A stretch of DNA of 16,349 bases from Clostridia bacterium (GCA_900766395.1 CAAFWB010000063.1:1-16349); one strand, 5' to 3'; shown: positions 1 to 8,502, numbered from the stretch's first letter. Translations and numbers: made by a program. The notes: generated by a model not told the origin, from the sequence alone.

Positions 1-47
1 GGCTCATAACCCGAAGGTCGCAGGTTCAAATCCTTCCCCCGCAACCA
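1..47 (+). tRNA. Initiator tRNA-fMet (CAT), 3' part only
   Basis: The window opens inside a tRNA. The anticodon loop CTCATAA (3-9) carries CAT. The visible ends of the anticodon stem (GG before, CCC after) fit the GGG/CCC stem typical of bacterial initiator tRNA. The T-loop TTCAAAT (25-31), the acceptor 3' strand CCCCGCA (37-43), discriminator A44 and encoded CCA (45-47) closely match the E. coli initiator, including A at position 72, which is normally unpaired in initiators. The T-stem GCAGG/CCTTC has a C-T mismatch at tRNA positions 50:64. The 5' half lies outside the window, so the 1:72 pair cannot be checked. Confidence 0.9.
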
Positions 48-82
48 AAACAAAGTGAAGTCGTAAGACTTCATTTTTTTTG
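27..82 (+). repeat. Direct repeat copy 1: tRNA 3' end plus terminator
   Basis: These 56 bases span part of the T-loop, the acceptor 3' strand, the CCA and the whole terminator. They recur at 223-278 with one difference (G63 versus A259), which falls in the terminator loop. The offset is 196 bp. Duplication of a tRNA 3' end is the usual footprint of tRNA-targeting integration, but a local tandem duplication would look the same. Confidence 0.9.
56..81 (+). terminator. Intrinsic terminator after tRNA-fMet
   Basis: A seven-base-pair stem TGAAGTC/TGACTTCA-type arm (56-62 with 67-73, loop GTAA) is followed by eight T (74-81), nine bases after the CCA end. This is a classic Rho-independent terminator for the tRNA transcript. 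Confidence 0.85.
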
Positions 83-86
83 CGTT

Positions 87-277
87 GACGGAAGGGAAGG
101 TTTGAAAGTCCGTCCAAGGACATATATGTTTTCGTTCACGAAAACATATAACCCGCGATCTTCGGTCTTGGTGGCGCCCGACGATGGAGCCTGTCAGCGG
201 AGTGGAAAGCAAGTTTCCACTGCAAATCCTTCCCCCGCAACCAAAACAAAGTGAAGTCATAAGACTTCATTTTTTTT
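87..277 (+). ncRNA. Candidate structured small RNA of unknown family
   Basis: The spacer between the two tRNA-end copies has no credible ORF but folds well on paper. Bases 89-104 pair with 223-237 of the second repeat (14 pairs, a one-base bulge at T227 and an AA bulge at 92-93), closing the region. Inside are a 12-bp hairpin 123-134/139-150 with loop TTCA, a stem 114-118/167-171 enclosing it, and a GTGGAAA/TTTCCAC hairpin just before the repeat. An alternative stem GACGGA/TCCGTC (87-92/109-114) competes with the closing stem. The terminator at 252-277 would define the 3' end. I see no signature of RNase P RNA, SRP RNA, tmRNA or 6S RNA. It could equally be remnant DNA of an integrated element. 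Confidence 0.35.
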
Positions 278-278
278 G
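223..278 (+). repeat. Direct repeat copy 2: tRNA 3' end plus terminator
   Basis: Second copy of the 27-82 repeat, 55 of 56 bases identical. Here the upstream bases do not form a T-stem or an anticodon arm, so no tRNA is encoded. The sequence before it is the hairpin GTGGAAA/TTTCCAC (203-209 with 213-219... loop GCAAG region) rather than tRNA sequence. The terminator part remains intact. Confidence 0.9.
252..277 (+). terminator. Second copy of the tRNA intrinsic terminator
   Basis: The same seven-base-pair stem as at 56-81 with loop ATAA, followed by eight T. It is preserved intact even though no tRNA precedes it, which supports a transcript ending here. It also insulates secA from upstream transcription. 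Confidence 0.8.
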
Positions 279-338
279 TTTTTTTGTTGAATGTGGATTT
301 GGTGTGCGTTGTTTTTGGCGAAAGAGATTAAAATGATT

Positions 339-366
339 TTGAAAAAAATTTGTTGTGTTGTATTAT
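339..366 (+). promoter_or_regulatory. Possible sigma-A promoter of secA
   Basis: TTGAAA (339-344), a 16-base spacer and TATTAT (361-366) lie just upstream of the secA ribosome-binding site. Predicted transcription would begin near 373 and leave a very short leader. The location, between a terminator and a well-placed start codon, supports it; the match is moderate. Confidence 0.4.
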
Positions 367-386
367 TAAAGACAATAGGAGAAATT

Positions 387-3071
387 ATGGGACTTTTTGG
401 CAGTGAAAATTCAAGAAATATCAAAAGATTAAAAAAGATTGCGGATAAGGTTGTTGCACTTGAAGACGAGTTCAAGAAAAAGACAGATGACCAACTCCGC
501 GAAACAACAAAAGAATTGCAAGAAAGATTGAGAAATGGCGAAAAGGTTGCAGACATTTTGCCAGAAGCGTTTGCTTGTTGCAGAGAAGCGGCGGACAGGG
601 TTCTTTCTATGCGACATTTTTACGTTCAAATTCTTGGCGGCATTGCGCTCAGTCAAGGCAGAATTGCTGAAATGGGGACAGGTGAAGGAAAAACACTTGT
701 TGCAACGCTTCCCTCCTATCTTAATGCACTCACAGGAAACGGCGTGCATATTGTCACAGTCAACGAATACTTGGCAAAGCGTGACGCGGACTGGATGGGG
801 AAAATCTTCCGCTTTTTGGGACTCACAGTTGGTGTTGCGATCTCGGGTATGACACCAGAGCAAAAGCGTGCGGCTTATGCTTGCGACATCACATATGCAA
901 CAAACAACGAACTTGGATTTGATTATCTTCGTGACAACATGGTTACTCGCAAAGAAGATCGTGTTCAACGCGGACACGCATATGCGATTGTGGACGAAGT
1001 GGACTCAATCCTTATTGATGAGGCGAGAACTCCGCTCATTATTTCTGGACGCGGCATGAAATCGAGTGACGAATATTATCGTGCACAAAGATTTGTCAAA
1101 AACCTCAAAAAAGATGTTGATTTTGAGATTGAAAAGAAACACAAAGCAATCACGCTTACTGAAAAGGGTATTGAAAAAGCCGAAAGATTTTATGGCATGG
1201 AAAACTATTCCGATGTTGACAACATTGAAATCAACCACCACATTCAAAATGCACTGAAAGCAAACTTTGTTATGACGCGTGATGAAAACTATATTGTTAA
1301 AGATGGCGAGATTGTTATTGTTGACGAATTCACTGGTCGTCTCATGAATGGCAGACGTTTTTCAGAAGGATTGCATCAGGCGATTGAGGCAAAAGAGGGT
1401 GTTCAAATCAAAGACGAGAACAAGACGCTTGCGACAGTCACATTCCAAAACTATTTCCGTCTTTATAAAAAACTTTCTGGAATGACTGGAACAGCCAAGA
1501 CAGAAGAGCTTGAATTTAACAATATTTATAATCTTGACGTTGTCACAATTCCACCAAACAGACCTTCACAAAGAAGGGACGAGCCAGACATTATCTATAC
1601 GACAGTTCGTGGCAAGAATAATGCGATTGTTGAAGAAATCGCAAGACGTCACGAAGTGGGACAACCTGTTCTTGTTGGAACAATCACGATTGACAAGTCT
1701 GAGGAACTTTCAAAACTCCTCAAAAAGAAAAAAATCCCTCACACAGTGCTTAACGCGAAGAATCACGAACAAGAAAGTGAGATTGTTGCTCAAGCTGGAC
1801 GCCGTGGAGCGGTCACAATTGCAACAAACATGGCAGGTCGTGGAACAGATATTTTGCTCGGAGGAAATGCCGAAGCACTTGCAAAGAAGAAACTCAAAGA
1901 TGAGGGAATTACGGACGCGATTATTTCTCTCGCAACGTCAAACATTGTTGGTGGAAGCGAAGAGGTTATGGACGCCCATAATAAATATGTTAAATATCTA
2001 AAAGAATATAAAGATATAACTGATAAAGAAAAAGAAGAGGTCAAATCTCTTGGCGGACTTCACATCATCGGAACTGAGCGTCACGAAAGCAGACGTATTG
2101 ATAATCAGCTCAGAGGTCGTGCTGGTCGTCAAGGTGACCCAGGAAGCAGTGTGTTCTTCATATCTTTGGAAGACGACCTTGCTGTGAGATTTGGTGGAGA
2201 AAAGATGCAAAGCATCGCAAACTTCTTCAAGGTTGACGAAAACACTCCTTTCCAACTCAAAATGCTTTCAAAACAAATTGAAAAAGCACAAAAAAGAATT
2301 GAGGCACAAAACTACGCCGCTCGCCGAACAGTTTTGCAATTTGACGATGTCATGAACAGACAACGTGAACTCATATACTCCGAAAGAAACAAGGTTCTTG
2401 ACGGGGAAGATGTTCATCAACAAATTTTGGATATGTTCCCAGACATTGTTGTTCCACTTGTGCGCGAGTATGTCGATGACGACAAAAACTCATTTGAATG
2501 GGACGTGAAAGCACTTAATACCGCACTCGAAGACAAGCTTCTTCCAAAAGGCACAAATTTCGTGACGGCGGAAATGGTTGAAGAAACCGATATTGACGAA
2601 CTTACAGAAAAAATCCTCACCGAAATCAACGAACGCTATGACAAAAAGATTGTTGATGCAGAAGAATTGGGATTCAATTTCCGCGATTTTGAGAGATTTG
2701 TTCTTCTTCGTGTCGTCGACACTTTGTGGATGGATCATATCGACCAAATGTCAATCATGAAAAACGAGGTTGGACTTCGTGCATATGGCCAACACGACCC
2801 AATTGTTGTGTTCAAGCGTGAAGGATTTGATTTGTTCGACACAATGATTGAAAAAATCAGAACAGACACCGCTTCAATGCTTCTTAATGTTGAAGTTGAA
2901 AACATCAGAGTGAATAATCCTGCACCAAAGCCACAAATTGTGGTTCAAAGTGAAAGCGGCGCGACAAAATCTTCTTCTCAACTCAGTTCAGAAAAAGTGA
3001 CAGGAAGAAACAGCCTTTGCCCTTGCGGTAGCGGCAAGAAATACAAGAATTGTTGCGGAAAAAATTCCTGA
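387..3071 (+). CDS. secA: Protein translocase subunit SecA
   Basis: SecA is the ATPase motor that pushes unfolded preproteins through the SecYEG channel at the cytoplasmic membrane. The 894-residue product is of normal family length. Visible motifs: Walker A GTGEGKT at residues 97-103, DEAD-helicase-like DEVD at 203-206, the RTPLIISG segment following it, GRGTDILLGGN and the RGRAGRQGDPG segment of the second nucleotide-binding fold, a helical wing and scaffold region, and a C-terminal zinc-binding SEC-C tail CPCGSGKKYKNCC (CxCx8CC). I chose the ATG at 387 because it is preceded by AGGAG (377-381) and starts MGLFGS like other SecA proteins. An in-frame ATG at 291 would add 32 unrelated residues and overlap the likely promoter. 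An IMPase-family gene follows after 41 nt, probably in the same operon. Confidence 0.97.
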   Translation: MGLFGSENSRNIKRLKKIADKVVALEDEFKKKTDDQLRETTKELQERLRNGEKVADILPEAFACCREAADRVLSMRHFYVQILGGIALSQGRIAEMGTGEGKTLVATLPSYLNALTGNGVHIVTVNEYLAKRDADWMGKIFRFLGLTVGVAISGMTPEQKRAAYACDITYATNNELGFDYLRDNMVTRKEDRVQRGHAYAIVDEVDSILIDEARTPLIISGRGMKSSDEYYRAQRFVKNLKKDVDFEIEKKHKAITLTEKGIEKAERFYGMENYSDVDNIEINHHIQNALKANFVMTRDENYIVKDGEIVIVDEFTGRLMNGRRFSEGLHQAIEAKEGVQIKDENKTLATVTFQNYFRLYKKLSGMTGTAKTEELEFNNIYNLDVVTIPPNRPSQRRDEPDIIYTTVRGKNNAIVEEIARRHEVGQPVLVGTITIDKSEELSKLLKKKKIPHTVLNAKNHEQESEIVAQAGRRGAVTIATNMAGRGTDILLGGNAEALAKKKLKDEGITDAIISLATSNIVGGSEEVMDAHNKYVKYLKEYKDITDKEKEEVKSLGGLHIIGTERHESRRIDNQLRGRAGRQGDPGSSVFFISLEDDLAVRFGGEKMQSIANFFKVDENTPFQLKMLSKQIEKAQKRIEAQNYAARRTVLQFDDVMNRQRELIYSERNKVLDGEDVHQQILDMFPDIVVPLVREYVDDDKNSFEWDVKALNTALEDKLLPKGTNFVTAEMVEETDIDELTEKILTEINERYDKKIVDAEELGFNFRDFERFVLLRVVDTLWMDHIDQMSIMKNEVGLRAYGQHDPIVVFKREGFDLFDTMIEKIRTDTASMLLNVEVENIRVNNPAPKPQIVVQSESGATKSSSQLSSEKVTGRNSLCPCGSGKKYKNCCGKNS

Positions 3072-3112
3072 TAACGTTTTTGTTATGACAACGATATTTT
3101 TGGGAGAGGCGA

Positions 3113-3910
3113 ATGGAAAATTATTTGGAATATCAGTCATTTGCTGAAAGCATTGCAAAATATGCTGGCGAAATAATGAAAAAGTATTTTGTCTTGGATA
3201 ATGGTGGGAGATATAAAGGTGATAAAACGATTGTCACTTTGGCAGATACTGAAATAAATACTTTTTTGATCAAAAGAGTGAAAGAACAATATCCGAATCA
3301 TGCTGTCGACGGAGAAGAAGAGCAGTTTGGAGAAAGTAAGTATAAATGGGTTTGCGATCCTGTGGATGGAACAGCCATGTATGCTAGACATATTCCTGTT
3401 GCTGTGTTTTCTCTTGCTTTGGTGATTGATGGTGTGCCAGTTGTGGGTGTTGTCTATGATCCATTTTTGGATAATTTGTATTCCGCCATAAAAGGTCAAG
3501 GTGCTTATCTTAATAACAAAAAAATTGAAGTTAATGACTATGCATTGGATGATATTAGAACCGCTTGTCATTGCGATATGTGGTCAAAAGACAAAATGGA
3601 TGTGGACGAATTGTTCAAGAAATTGAGAACGATAACTCGTGTGAATGATATTGGTAGCATTGCAAGAGCGTGTTGCTGTGTGTCCACAGGAGATTATACA
3701 ATGGCAATTTTTGCGGGAACAACTCACAAACATTGTGATATTGCAGCGGTAAAAGTTATTGTTGAAGAGGCTGGCGGGAAAGTGACTGGCCTTTTTGGAA
3801 ACGAACAACGCTATGATCAATCAATTAATGGTGCGATTATTAGCAACAAAAAGGTGCATGACGAAGTTGTCAAAATTGTTAAAGAAAACCTTGTTATATC
3901 CCAAAGTTAA
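3113..3910 (+). CDS. Inositol monophosphatase family phosphatase
   Basis: A 265-residue Mg-dependent phosphatase of the inositol-monophosphatase fold (SuhB/CysQ/HisN-like). Seen: GDK...AD near residues 36-46, GEE at 67-69, the metal-binding signature DPVDGT at 82-87, and the C-terminal CDIAA (208-212), where D209 corresponds to the family's WD aspartate with Cys replacing Trp, followed by EEAGGKVTG. These residues are all consistent with an active enzyme. The true substrate (inositol phosphate, 3'-phosphoadenosine phosphate or histidinol phosphate) cannot be told from sequence. The start ATG has GGGAGAGG at 3102-3109. It follows secA closely with no terminator between, so it is probably co-transcribed, and ends before a strong hairpin at 3961. 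Confidence 0.88.
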   Translation: MENYLEYQSFAESIAKYAGEIMKKYFVLDNGGRYKGDKTIVTLADTEINTFLIKRVKEQYPNHAVDGEEEQFGESKYKWVCDPVDGTAMYARHIPVAVFSLALVIDGVPVVGVVYDPFLDNLYSAIKGQGAYLNNKKIEVNDYALDDIRTACHCDMWSKDKMDVDELFKKLRTITRVNDIGSIARACCCVSTGDYTMAIFAGTTHKHCDIAAVKVIVEEAGGKVTGLFGNEQRYDQSINGAIISNKKVHDEVVKIVKENLVISQS

Positions 3911-3960
3911 TGGTTGACTTTACAAAAAACATTAAATTATAATTAAATAACATATTTTAA

Positions 3961-4015
3961 AAGTCTATTTTGGCAAAATAATCAAAAAAATCTGTCAAAA
4001 TAGACTTATTTTTAT
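3961..4015 (+). terminator. Hairpin terminator after the IMPase-family gene
   Basis: A 12-base-pair perfect stem (3961-3972 with 3996-4007), extendable inward by about three pairs, is followed by ATTTTTATTT. It probably ends the secA-IMPase operon. The flanks are AT-rich, so it may also work weakly in reverse. Confidence 0.65.
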
Positions 4016-4027
4016 TTGAAGTTGATA

Positions 4028-4056
4028 TTGACAACACAAAACTTTTCTTCTATAAT
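4028..4056 (+). promoter_or_regulatory. Consensus sigma-A promoter
   Basis: TTGACA (4028-4033), exactly 17 bases, then TATAAT (4051-4056): a perfect match to the vegetative consensus at optimal spacing. Transcription should start near 4063, giving a leader of about 28 nt containing AGGAG (4080-4084). The downstream exported protein is therefore likely expressed strongly and constitutively. Confidence 0.85.
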
Positions 4057-4090
4057 ATCAATAAACTATGCAAGGTTTTAGGAGTTTTTT

Positions 4091-7000
4091 ATGAAAAGAT
4101 TTTTTATGTATTGCATCGTTATTATCGGAACACTCTTTGTTGGGCTTTCTTTCTATATGTTCGCAAAGAACAATGAAGTTATTTCTTGCGGTGTTCCACA
4201 AGGTGAAACGATCTATCTTAATGTTGGGGAATCGATTGATATTCCTATTACTCACACAAAGAAAAACAAGAGAACAACAATTGAAACAAAAAGTGACAAC
4301 TCAAACGTTGCTACAATTAATTCCGAATCTGGAAAAATTGAAGCAAAAGCAGGCGGAACTGCAACAGTTGTTATCACTCCTTCAAACACAAACTTTGGAC
4401 CTTATACTTTCACTGTGAGAATTGGTGATGGCTCAACTGACAACCCATACTTTATTTCTTCAGCAGAACAAATGCTTAGAATTGGAGCAATGGACACACT
4501 TTGGACGCTTGGTGACAGCTATGAAGTTGTTTCAAATATCGACTTCAAAGAAACTTGGGTTGATGGAAATGCAACAAGCTGGAAACCAATTGGTGATAGA
4601 GATAACCACTTCACAGGAAACTTTAATGGTGGAACAAAAACAATTTCGAACCTCATCATTGATGAAACTTGTTCGTCAGATTATATTGGACTTTTCGGAT
4701 ATGTTGAAAGCGGCGCAAAAATTGAAAAGGTTACACTTGTTAATCCTCAAATCAAAGTAACAGGCAAAAATGTTGGGGCAATCGCAGGATATAGCGAAAG
4801 TGCAATCACTCGTTGCAAAATTGTTAACGGAGAAGTGTCATCTTCAAACACAAGTGCAGACGCTTATGTTGGTGGAATTGTTGGTGTTGCAACAAGAACT
4901 CAAACAGAAAATGAGATTGCAATGTGTCAAATCGAAAATGTTAATTTGAATTCAGGTAACGTTGTTGGCGGAATTGCTGGAAAATTTGAATCAGGCGTTA
5001 TTGCAAACTGCAAAGTTAGTGCAACAATTGCAAATAACAAAGATATCAAACCAAATTATGCAGGCGGATTGGTTGGCGAAATCGCATCAAAGAGTTTTAC
5101 TCAAAATGTTGGAACAGCAAACACATTCACATATAACTCACTCATTCAAACAAACCTTGTTGTTGCAAGCTTTGGAAAAGATGGCGAAGTTTATAATGCG
5201 TCAAACAACGATGTTATGATTGTCAATGATTCTCTTTCTGGAGATGCTGCAACCGAATATGTTGGAAACATTTTCTATTCAAGTGCATTTGAATCAACAA
5301 AGGCAACAAAACTAACAAGACAAGAAATTGACGATCAAAATAAATATCAATATACAAATCAATATTCAAAACTCGTTTCATGGGATTTCTCAGGCACATG
5401 GAGTTTTGATGGAAAAACAGAAACTGATTCAATGGGACCATATATCATTCAAGACGGTGTTGGTCAAACAATCAGACCTTTGAGAAATGGAACAGAAATC
5501 AACAAAACAAATGCTGCTGATGTCATCGGACAACTCATGGAAGCAGGAAAAAGTGACGCAACAAGCGGAGTTTTGAATTACACTTATGTTATCACGGAAG
5601 ACATTGAAATTGATGTTAGTGAAACATTCCCAGAGGGTTGGACACCAATCGGAAACGTTGAACGTCCATTCGGTGGAGCAGTATATGGCGTTGATGGTGC
5701 AACCATCACACTCAAAAATGTTGTTATTCCAAGTTCCAACATTATCGCATATGCAGCAAAAGGAACAAGAAACTTTGAAAAAACCGCTGGAATCTTCGGA
5801 TGCACATCAAGTTCAGCAATGATTTCAGATGTTGTTGTTAATGGACTTATCATTAATTCAGACGAAAGCGTATTTGTTGGCGGAATTATTGGAAAGAACT
5901 ACGGAGTTTTGGATAACGCAAAAATCAATAGCCTCAACATCAAAAACGGTCAATATGTTGGCGGTATCGTTGGATATAATGGCGGCGAAGTATCACACAG
6001 TGTTGTTCAACCTGGAGATCCACTTAAAGAAAAGCCAGAAGGACAAGACAAAGAAGTTACGATTGATACAAAAATTTATGCAAATGGAAAATCAGCTAGA
6101 TTTGTTGGCGGTGTTGTTGGATTCAATGCAAAATCAATCTATTGCTGCAAAGCAGACATTATTGTTGAAGGAGTTTCAACAGAAAATGGAAGCTATGTTG
6201 GTGGTGTTGCAGGACAAAACGCAGCAGGCGCAAATGTAATTCTTTCAGCAAAAGTTGGCGGAAACACACAAGCTGGCGGAAATTCAATCAGACTTGGTGG
6301 TGTTGTTGGAACAAATGCTGGTTCAGTTGATAAATGTTATAGTGAGCTTTCAGCAGTTTCTGCAGCAAAGAACTATAGTTCATATGTCGGTGGAATTGTT
6401 GGTGAAACACAACAAGGAACAATCACTTCTTCATACTTTGACGGAACACTTGAGGGTTATTATGTTGGCGGAATTGTTGGAAATAACTACAATGCTACAA
6501 TCGAAAAATGCTATTCAAATGCAAGCATCCTTGCAAGCAATATGATTGGTGGTCTTGCATACAGAACTCAAGGAACAATCAAAAACTGCTACTTCAATGC
6601 AACAAGCCAAATTCAATTTGCTGAAGGCGACAAAAATAACAACCGTTTTGCAGGTCTTGCAATTGATTTCCCACAAGGTGGATATATTCAAAATTGTTAT
6701 GTAAGCACAACTCAAGGTATTGCATCAAATGGTGATTTCTGGGTTGACATTGATGGAGTTATCAGATCAGAAATTGCTTCATGGTGGAAAGGTCTTAGTG
6801 GCAAGAAATATGGAACAATTAACAACAATGTTATTAACAAGAGCGGAATCAGCATTGGTTGGTGGGAAGAAACGATGGAAAAACTTGTATTCTCATCAAA
6901 AGCTTGGAAAGATGATGGTTGGAAATTTAAATCAATCAACATTTCAGGCGAAGGTTTGCTTGATGGCAACGTTGTAAGTTACTTCACTTCAAACTGCAAA

Positions 7001-7378
7001 TTTGATTCAACTGTTTGGGATTTCTCAGGCAAAACACCAAAACTTTTTGGACTTAACCTTAGTGGGGCAATGAATGATGAATTTGCTGAACCAGAAATCA
7101 AATACTCACTTGCTGAAGGAACTGAGGCAAATATCACTCTTGTTGACACAGAGCTCAAATTCACGAGTTTTGTTGATGTTGCAAAATTCACGCTCAAGGT
7201 TAGTGCTGAAAACACATTTGAAACACCAACAGCATCACTTCTTGAAGGTGATTGCATTGAGCTTGGAACACTCTCTGATGGCAAACTTGAAATCACAGTA
7301 AAAGCAACAGGGACAGCAAAAATTCAACTTGCACTCACAGACGGAACAACAGTTGACATCACAGTTATAGTCGAATAA
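4091..7378 (+). CDS. Large exported GLUG-repeat beta-solenoid protein
   Basis: A 1095-residue secreted or membrane-tethered protein. Residues about 4-24 form a hydrophobic export segment with no obvious cleavage site. Residues about 40-110 resemble a bacterial Ig-like (BIG2-type) domain. The rest is a repeat region with GLUG-type motifs such as YVGGIVG, VGGIAG and FVGGIIG at roughly residues 259, 291, 323, 595, 620, 671, 702, 735, 766, 791 and 818. These are expected to stack into a right-handed beta-solenoid. Two cap-like segments (WKPIG...FTGNFNGG near 165-180 and WTPIG...FGGAVYG near 517-535) suggest two solenoids in tandem. A C-terminal beta-rich stretch follows residue 1000. No sortase motif, LysM or SLH domain is visible. 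Role is probably adhesion or surface display; this is inference. Start chosen from AGGAG six bases upstream. Monocistronic between its own promoter and terminator. Confidence 0.85.
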   Translation: MKRFFMYCIVIIGTLFVGLSFYMFAKNNEVISCGVPQGETIYLNVGESIDIPITHTKKNKRTTIETKSDNSNVATINSESGKIEAKAGGTATVVITPSNTNFGPYTFTVRIGDGSTDNPYFISSAEQMLRIGAMDTLWTLGDSYEVVSNIDFKETWVDGNATSWKPIGDRDNHFTGNFNGGTKTISNLIIDETCSSDYIGLFGYVESGAKIEKVTLVNPQIKVTGKNVGAIAGYSESAITRCKIVNGEVSSSNTSADAYVGGIVGVATRTQTENEIAMCQIENVNLNSGNVVGGIAGKFESGVIANCKVSATIANNKDIKPNYAGGLVGEIASKSFTQNVGTANTFTYNSLIQTNLVVASFGKDGEVYNASNNDVMIVNDSLSGDAATEYVGNIFYSSAFESTKATKLTRQEIDDQNKYQYTNQYSKLVSWDFSGTWSFDGKTETDSMGPYIIQDGVGQTIRPLRNGTEINKTNAADVIGQLMEAGKSDATSGVLNYTYVITEDIEIDVSETFPEGWTPIGNVERPFGGAVYGVDGATITLKNVVIPSSNIIAYAAKGTRNFEKTAGIFGCTSSSAMISDVVVNGLIINSDESVFVGGIIGKNYGVLDNAKINSLNIKNGQYVGGIVGYNGGEVSHSVVQPGDPLKEKPEGQDKEVTIDTKIYANGKSARFVGGVVGFNAKSIYCCKADIIVEGVSTENGSYVGGVAGQNAAGANVILSAKVGGNTQAGGNSIRLGGVVGTNAGSVDKCYSELSAVSAAKNYSSYVGGIVGETQQGTITSSYFDGTLEGYYVGGIVGNNYNATIEKCYSNASILASNMIGGLAYRTQGTIKNCYFNATSQIQFAEGDKNNNRFAGLAIDFPQGGYIQNCYVSTTQGIASNGDFWVDIDGVIRSEIASWWKGLSGKKYGTINNNVINKSGISIGWWEETMEKLVFSSKAWKDDGWKFKSINISGEGLLDGNVVSYFTSNCKFDSTVWDFSGKTPKLFGLNLSGAMNDEFAEPEIKYSLAEGTEANITLVDTELKFTSFVDVAKFTLKVSAENTFETPTASLLEGDCIELGTLSDGKLEITVKATGTAKIQLALTDGTTVDITVIVE

Positions 7379-7392
7379 TTGATATAAAAACA

Positions 7393-7421
7393 AAAAAACA
7401 CATGAATTTCATGTGTTTTTT
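7393..7421. terminator. Bidirectional terminator between convergent genes
   Basis: A 13-base-pair perfect stem (7393-7405 with 7409-7421) with a three-base loop. The arms begin with A-runs and end with T-runs, so it provides a U-tract in both directions. It serves both the exported protein gene (plus) and prfA (minus). Confidence 0.85.
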
Positions 7422-7434
7422 ATTGCTTATATGT

Positions 7435-8502
7435 TTATGCTTGACTTTCGAGTTTTGCTTTTTGGTCGGCGCGGTTGAGTTCGTCGCACATAAACTCGAT
7501 ATTTCCATCAAGGAAGTCTTCAAGACTATAGACGGTTAGATTTATTCTGTGATCTGTCACGCGGCCTTGTGGGTAGTTATAGGTCCTGATTCTTTCACAT
7601 CGGTCGCCAGTTCCAACTTGGCTTTTGCGGTTGCTTGCATATTCCGAGTCTGCAATGCTTTTGTAGTGGTCATAGAGTTTGCTTTTGAGGATGCTGAAAG
7701 CGCGCTCTTTGTTTTTGAGTTGGCTGCGTTCGTCTTGGCAGGCAACAACAATTCCGGTTGGAATGTGGGTGATGCGAATTGCGGTTTCAGTTTTATTAAC
7801 TTTTTGTCCGCCTGCGCCACTTGAACGATAAACATCAATACGAATATCTTTATCCAAGATTTCAAAATCAACATCTTCGACTTCTGGAAGAACGGCAACT
7901 GTTGTGGTGGAAGTATGTATTCTGCCTTGGCTTTCGGTTTCTGGAACGCGTTGAACACGATGCACGCCGCTTTCAAATTTGAGTTTCGAATAAGCTCCTT
8001 TTCCGCTGATTGTAAACACGGCTTCTTTCACGCCACCAATATCTGTTTCGTTGAGTTCTGAAATTTCAAAGTTCCAGCGTTTTCTTTCTGCAAATCTGCG
8101 ATACATATTGAGAAGGACCATTCCAAACAAGGCTGCTTCTTCTCCACCAGCACCGCCTCTGATTTCCATAATAACGTTTTTGTCATCATTTTCGTCTTTT
8201 GGAAGGAGAAGAATCTTTATTTCGTCATTAATTTTTTCTTCTTGCTCTTTGAGGCTTTGAAGTTCTTCTTCCATCATGGCTCTCATTTCGTGGTCGGTTT
8301 CATTTGGAATGAGTTCAGAGAGTTCTTGCTTTTCTTTCAAGATCTTTTCAAGTTTGTCATGAGCGGCAGCAATATCTTCAATCGCACTGCGCTCTTTGAC
8401 AAGTTTTTTCCACTGATTCATGTCGGCGAGAATTTCCGGACGGGAAATGAGTTCGGTTAGTTCGTCAAATCTTTGTTTTATCTTTTTGGTTTTTTCCAGC
8501 AT
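7435..8502 (-). CDS. prfA: Peptide chain release factor 1 (RF1)
   Basis: RF1 recognises UAA and UAG stop codons in the ribosomal A site and triggers peptide release. The 355-residue product has normal length. Visible: an N-terminal helical domain, GGAGGEEA at 116-123, the stop-codon-reading PxT tripeptide as PET at 187-189 within RVPETESQGRIHTS, and the catalytic GGQ at 231-233, whose glutamine is methylated by PrmC. The start at 8502 (MLEKTKK) is preceded by AAAGGAG seven bases upstream; an in-frame ATG at 8532 would add ten residues that lack family similarity. The start lies inside the 3' end of prmC (38-nt overlap), so the two are translationally coupled and co-expressed. Confidence 0.96.
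   Translation of the reverse strand: MLEKTKKIKQRFDELTELISRPEILADMNQWKKLVKERSAIEDIAAAHDKLEKILKEKQELSELIPNETDHEMRAMMEEELQSLKEQEEKINDEIKILLLPKDENDDKNVIMEIRGGAGGEEAALFGMVLLNMYRRFAERKRWNFEISELNETDIGGVKEAVFTISGKGAYSKLKFESGVHRVQRVPETESQGRIHTSTTTVAVLPEVEDVDFEILDKDIRIDVYRSSGAGGQKVNKTETAIRITHIPTGIVVACQDERSQLKNKERAFSILKSKLYDHYKSIADSEYASNRKSQVGTGDRCERIRTYNYPQGRVTDHRINLTVYSLEDFLDGNIEFMCDELNRADQKAKLESQA

Noticed and set aside
87..244. RNase P RNA, SRP RNA or tmRNA in the spacer
   Set aside because: A short GAAAGTCCG resembles an RNase P segment, but the other conserved regions are missing and the length is wrong; no SRP domain IV or tmRNA tag reading frame.
291..386. Upstream in-frame start extending SecA by 32 residues
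   Set aside because: No ribosome-binding site, residues unlike SecA, and it overlaps a likely promoter; ATG 387 has AGGAG and the normal N-terminus.
3072..3112. Terminator between secA and the IMPase-family gene
   Set aside because: ATAAC/GTTAT is a weak five-pair hairpin without a T-run; co-transcription is more likely.
7435..8502. Aberrant PET instead of PAT in the RF1 codon-recognition tripeptide
   Set aside because: The motif is PxT and, from memory, PET is usual in Firmicutes RF1; not evidence of altered stop-codon use.
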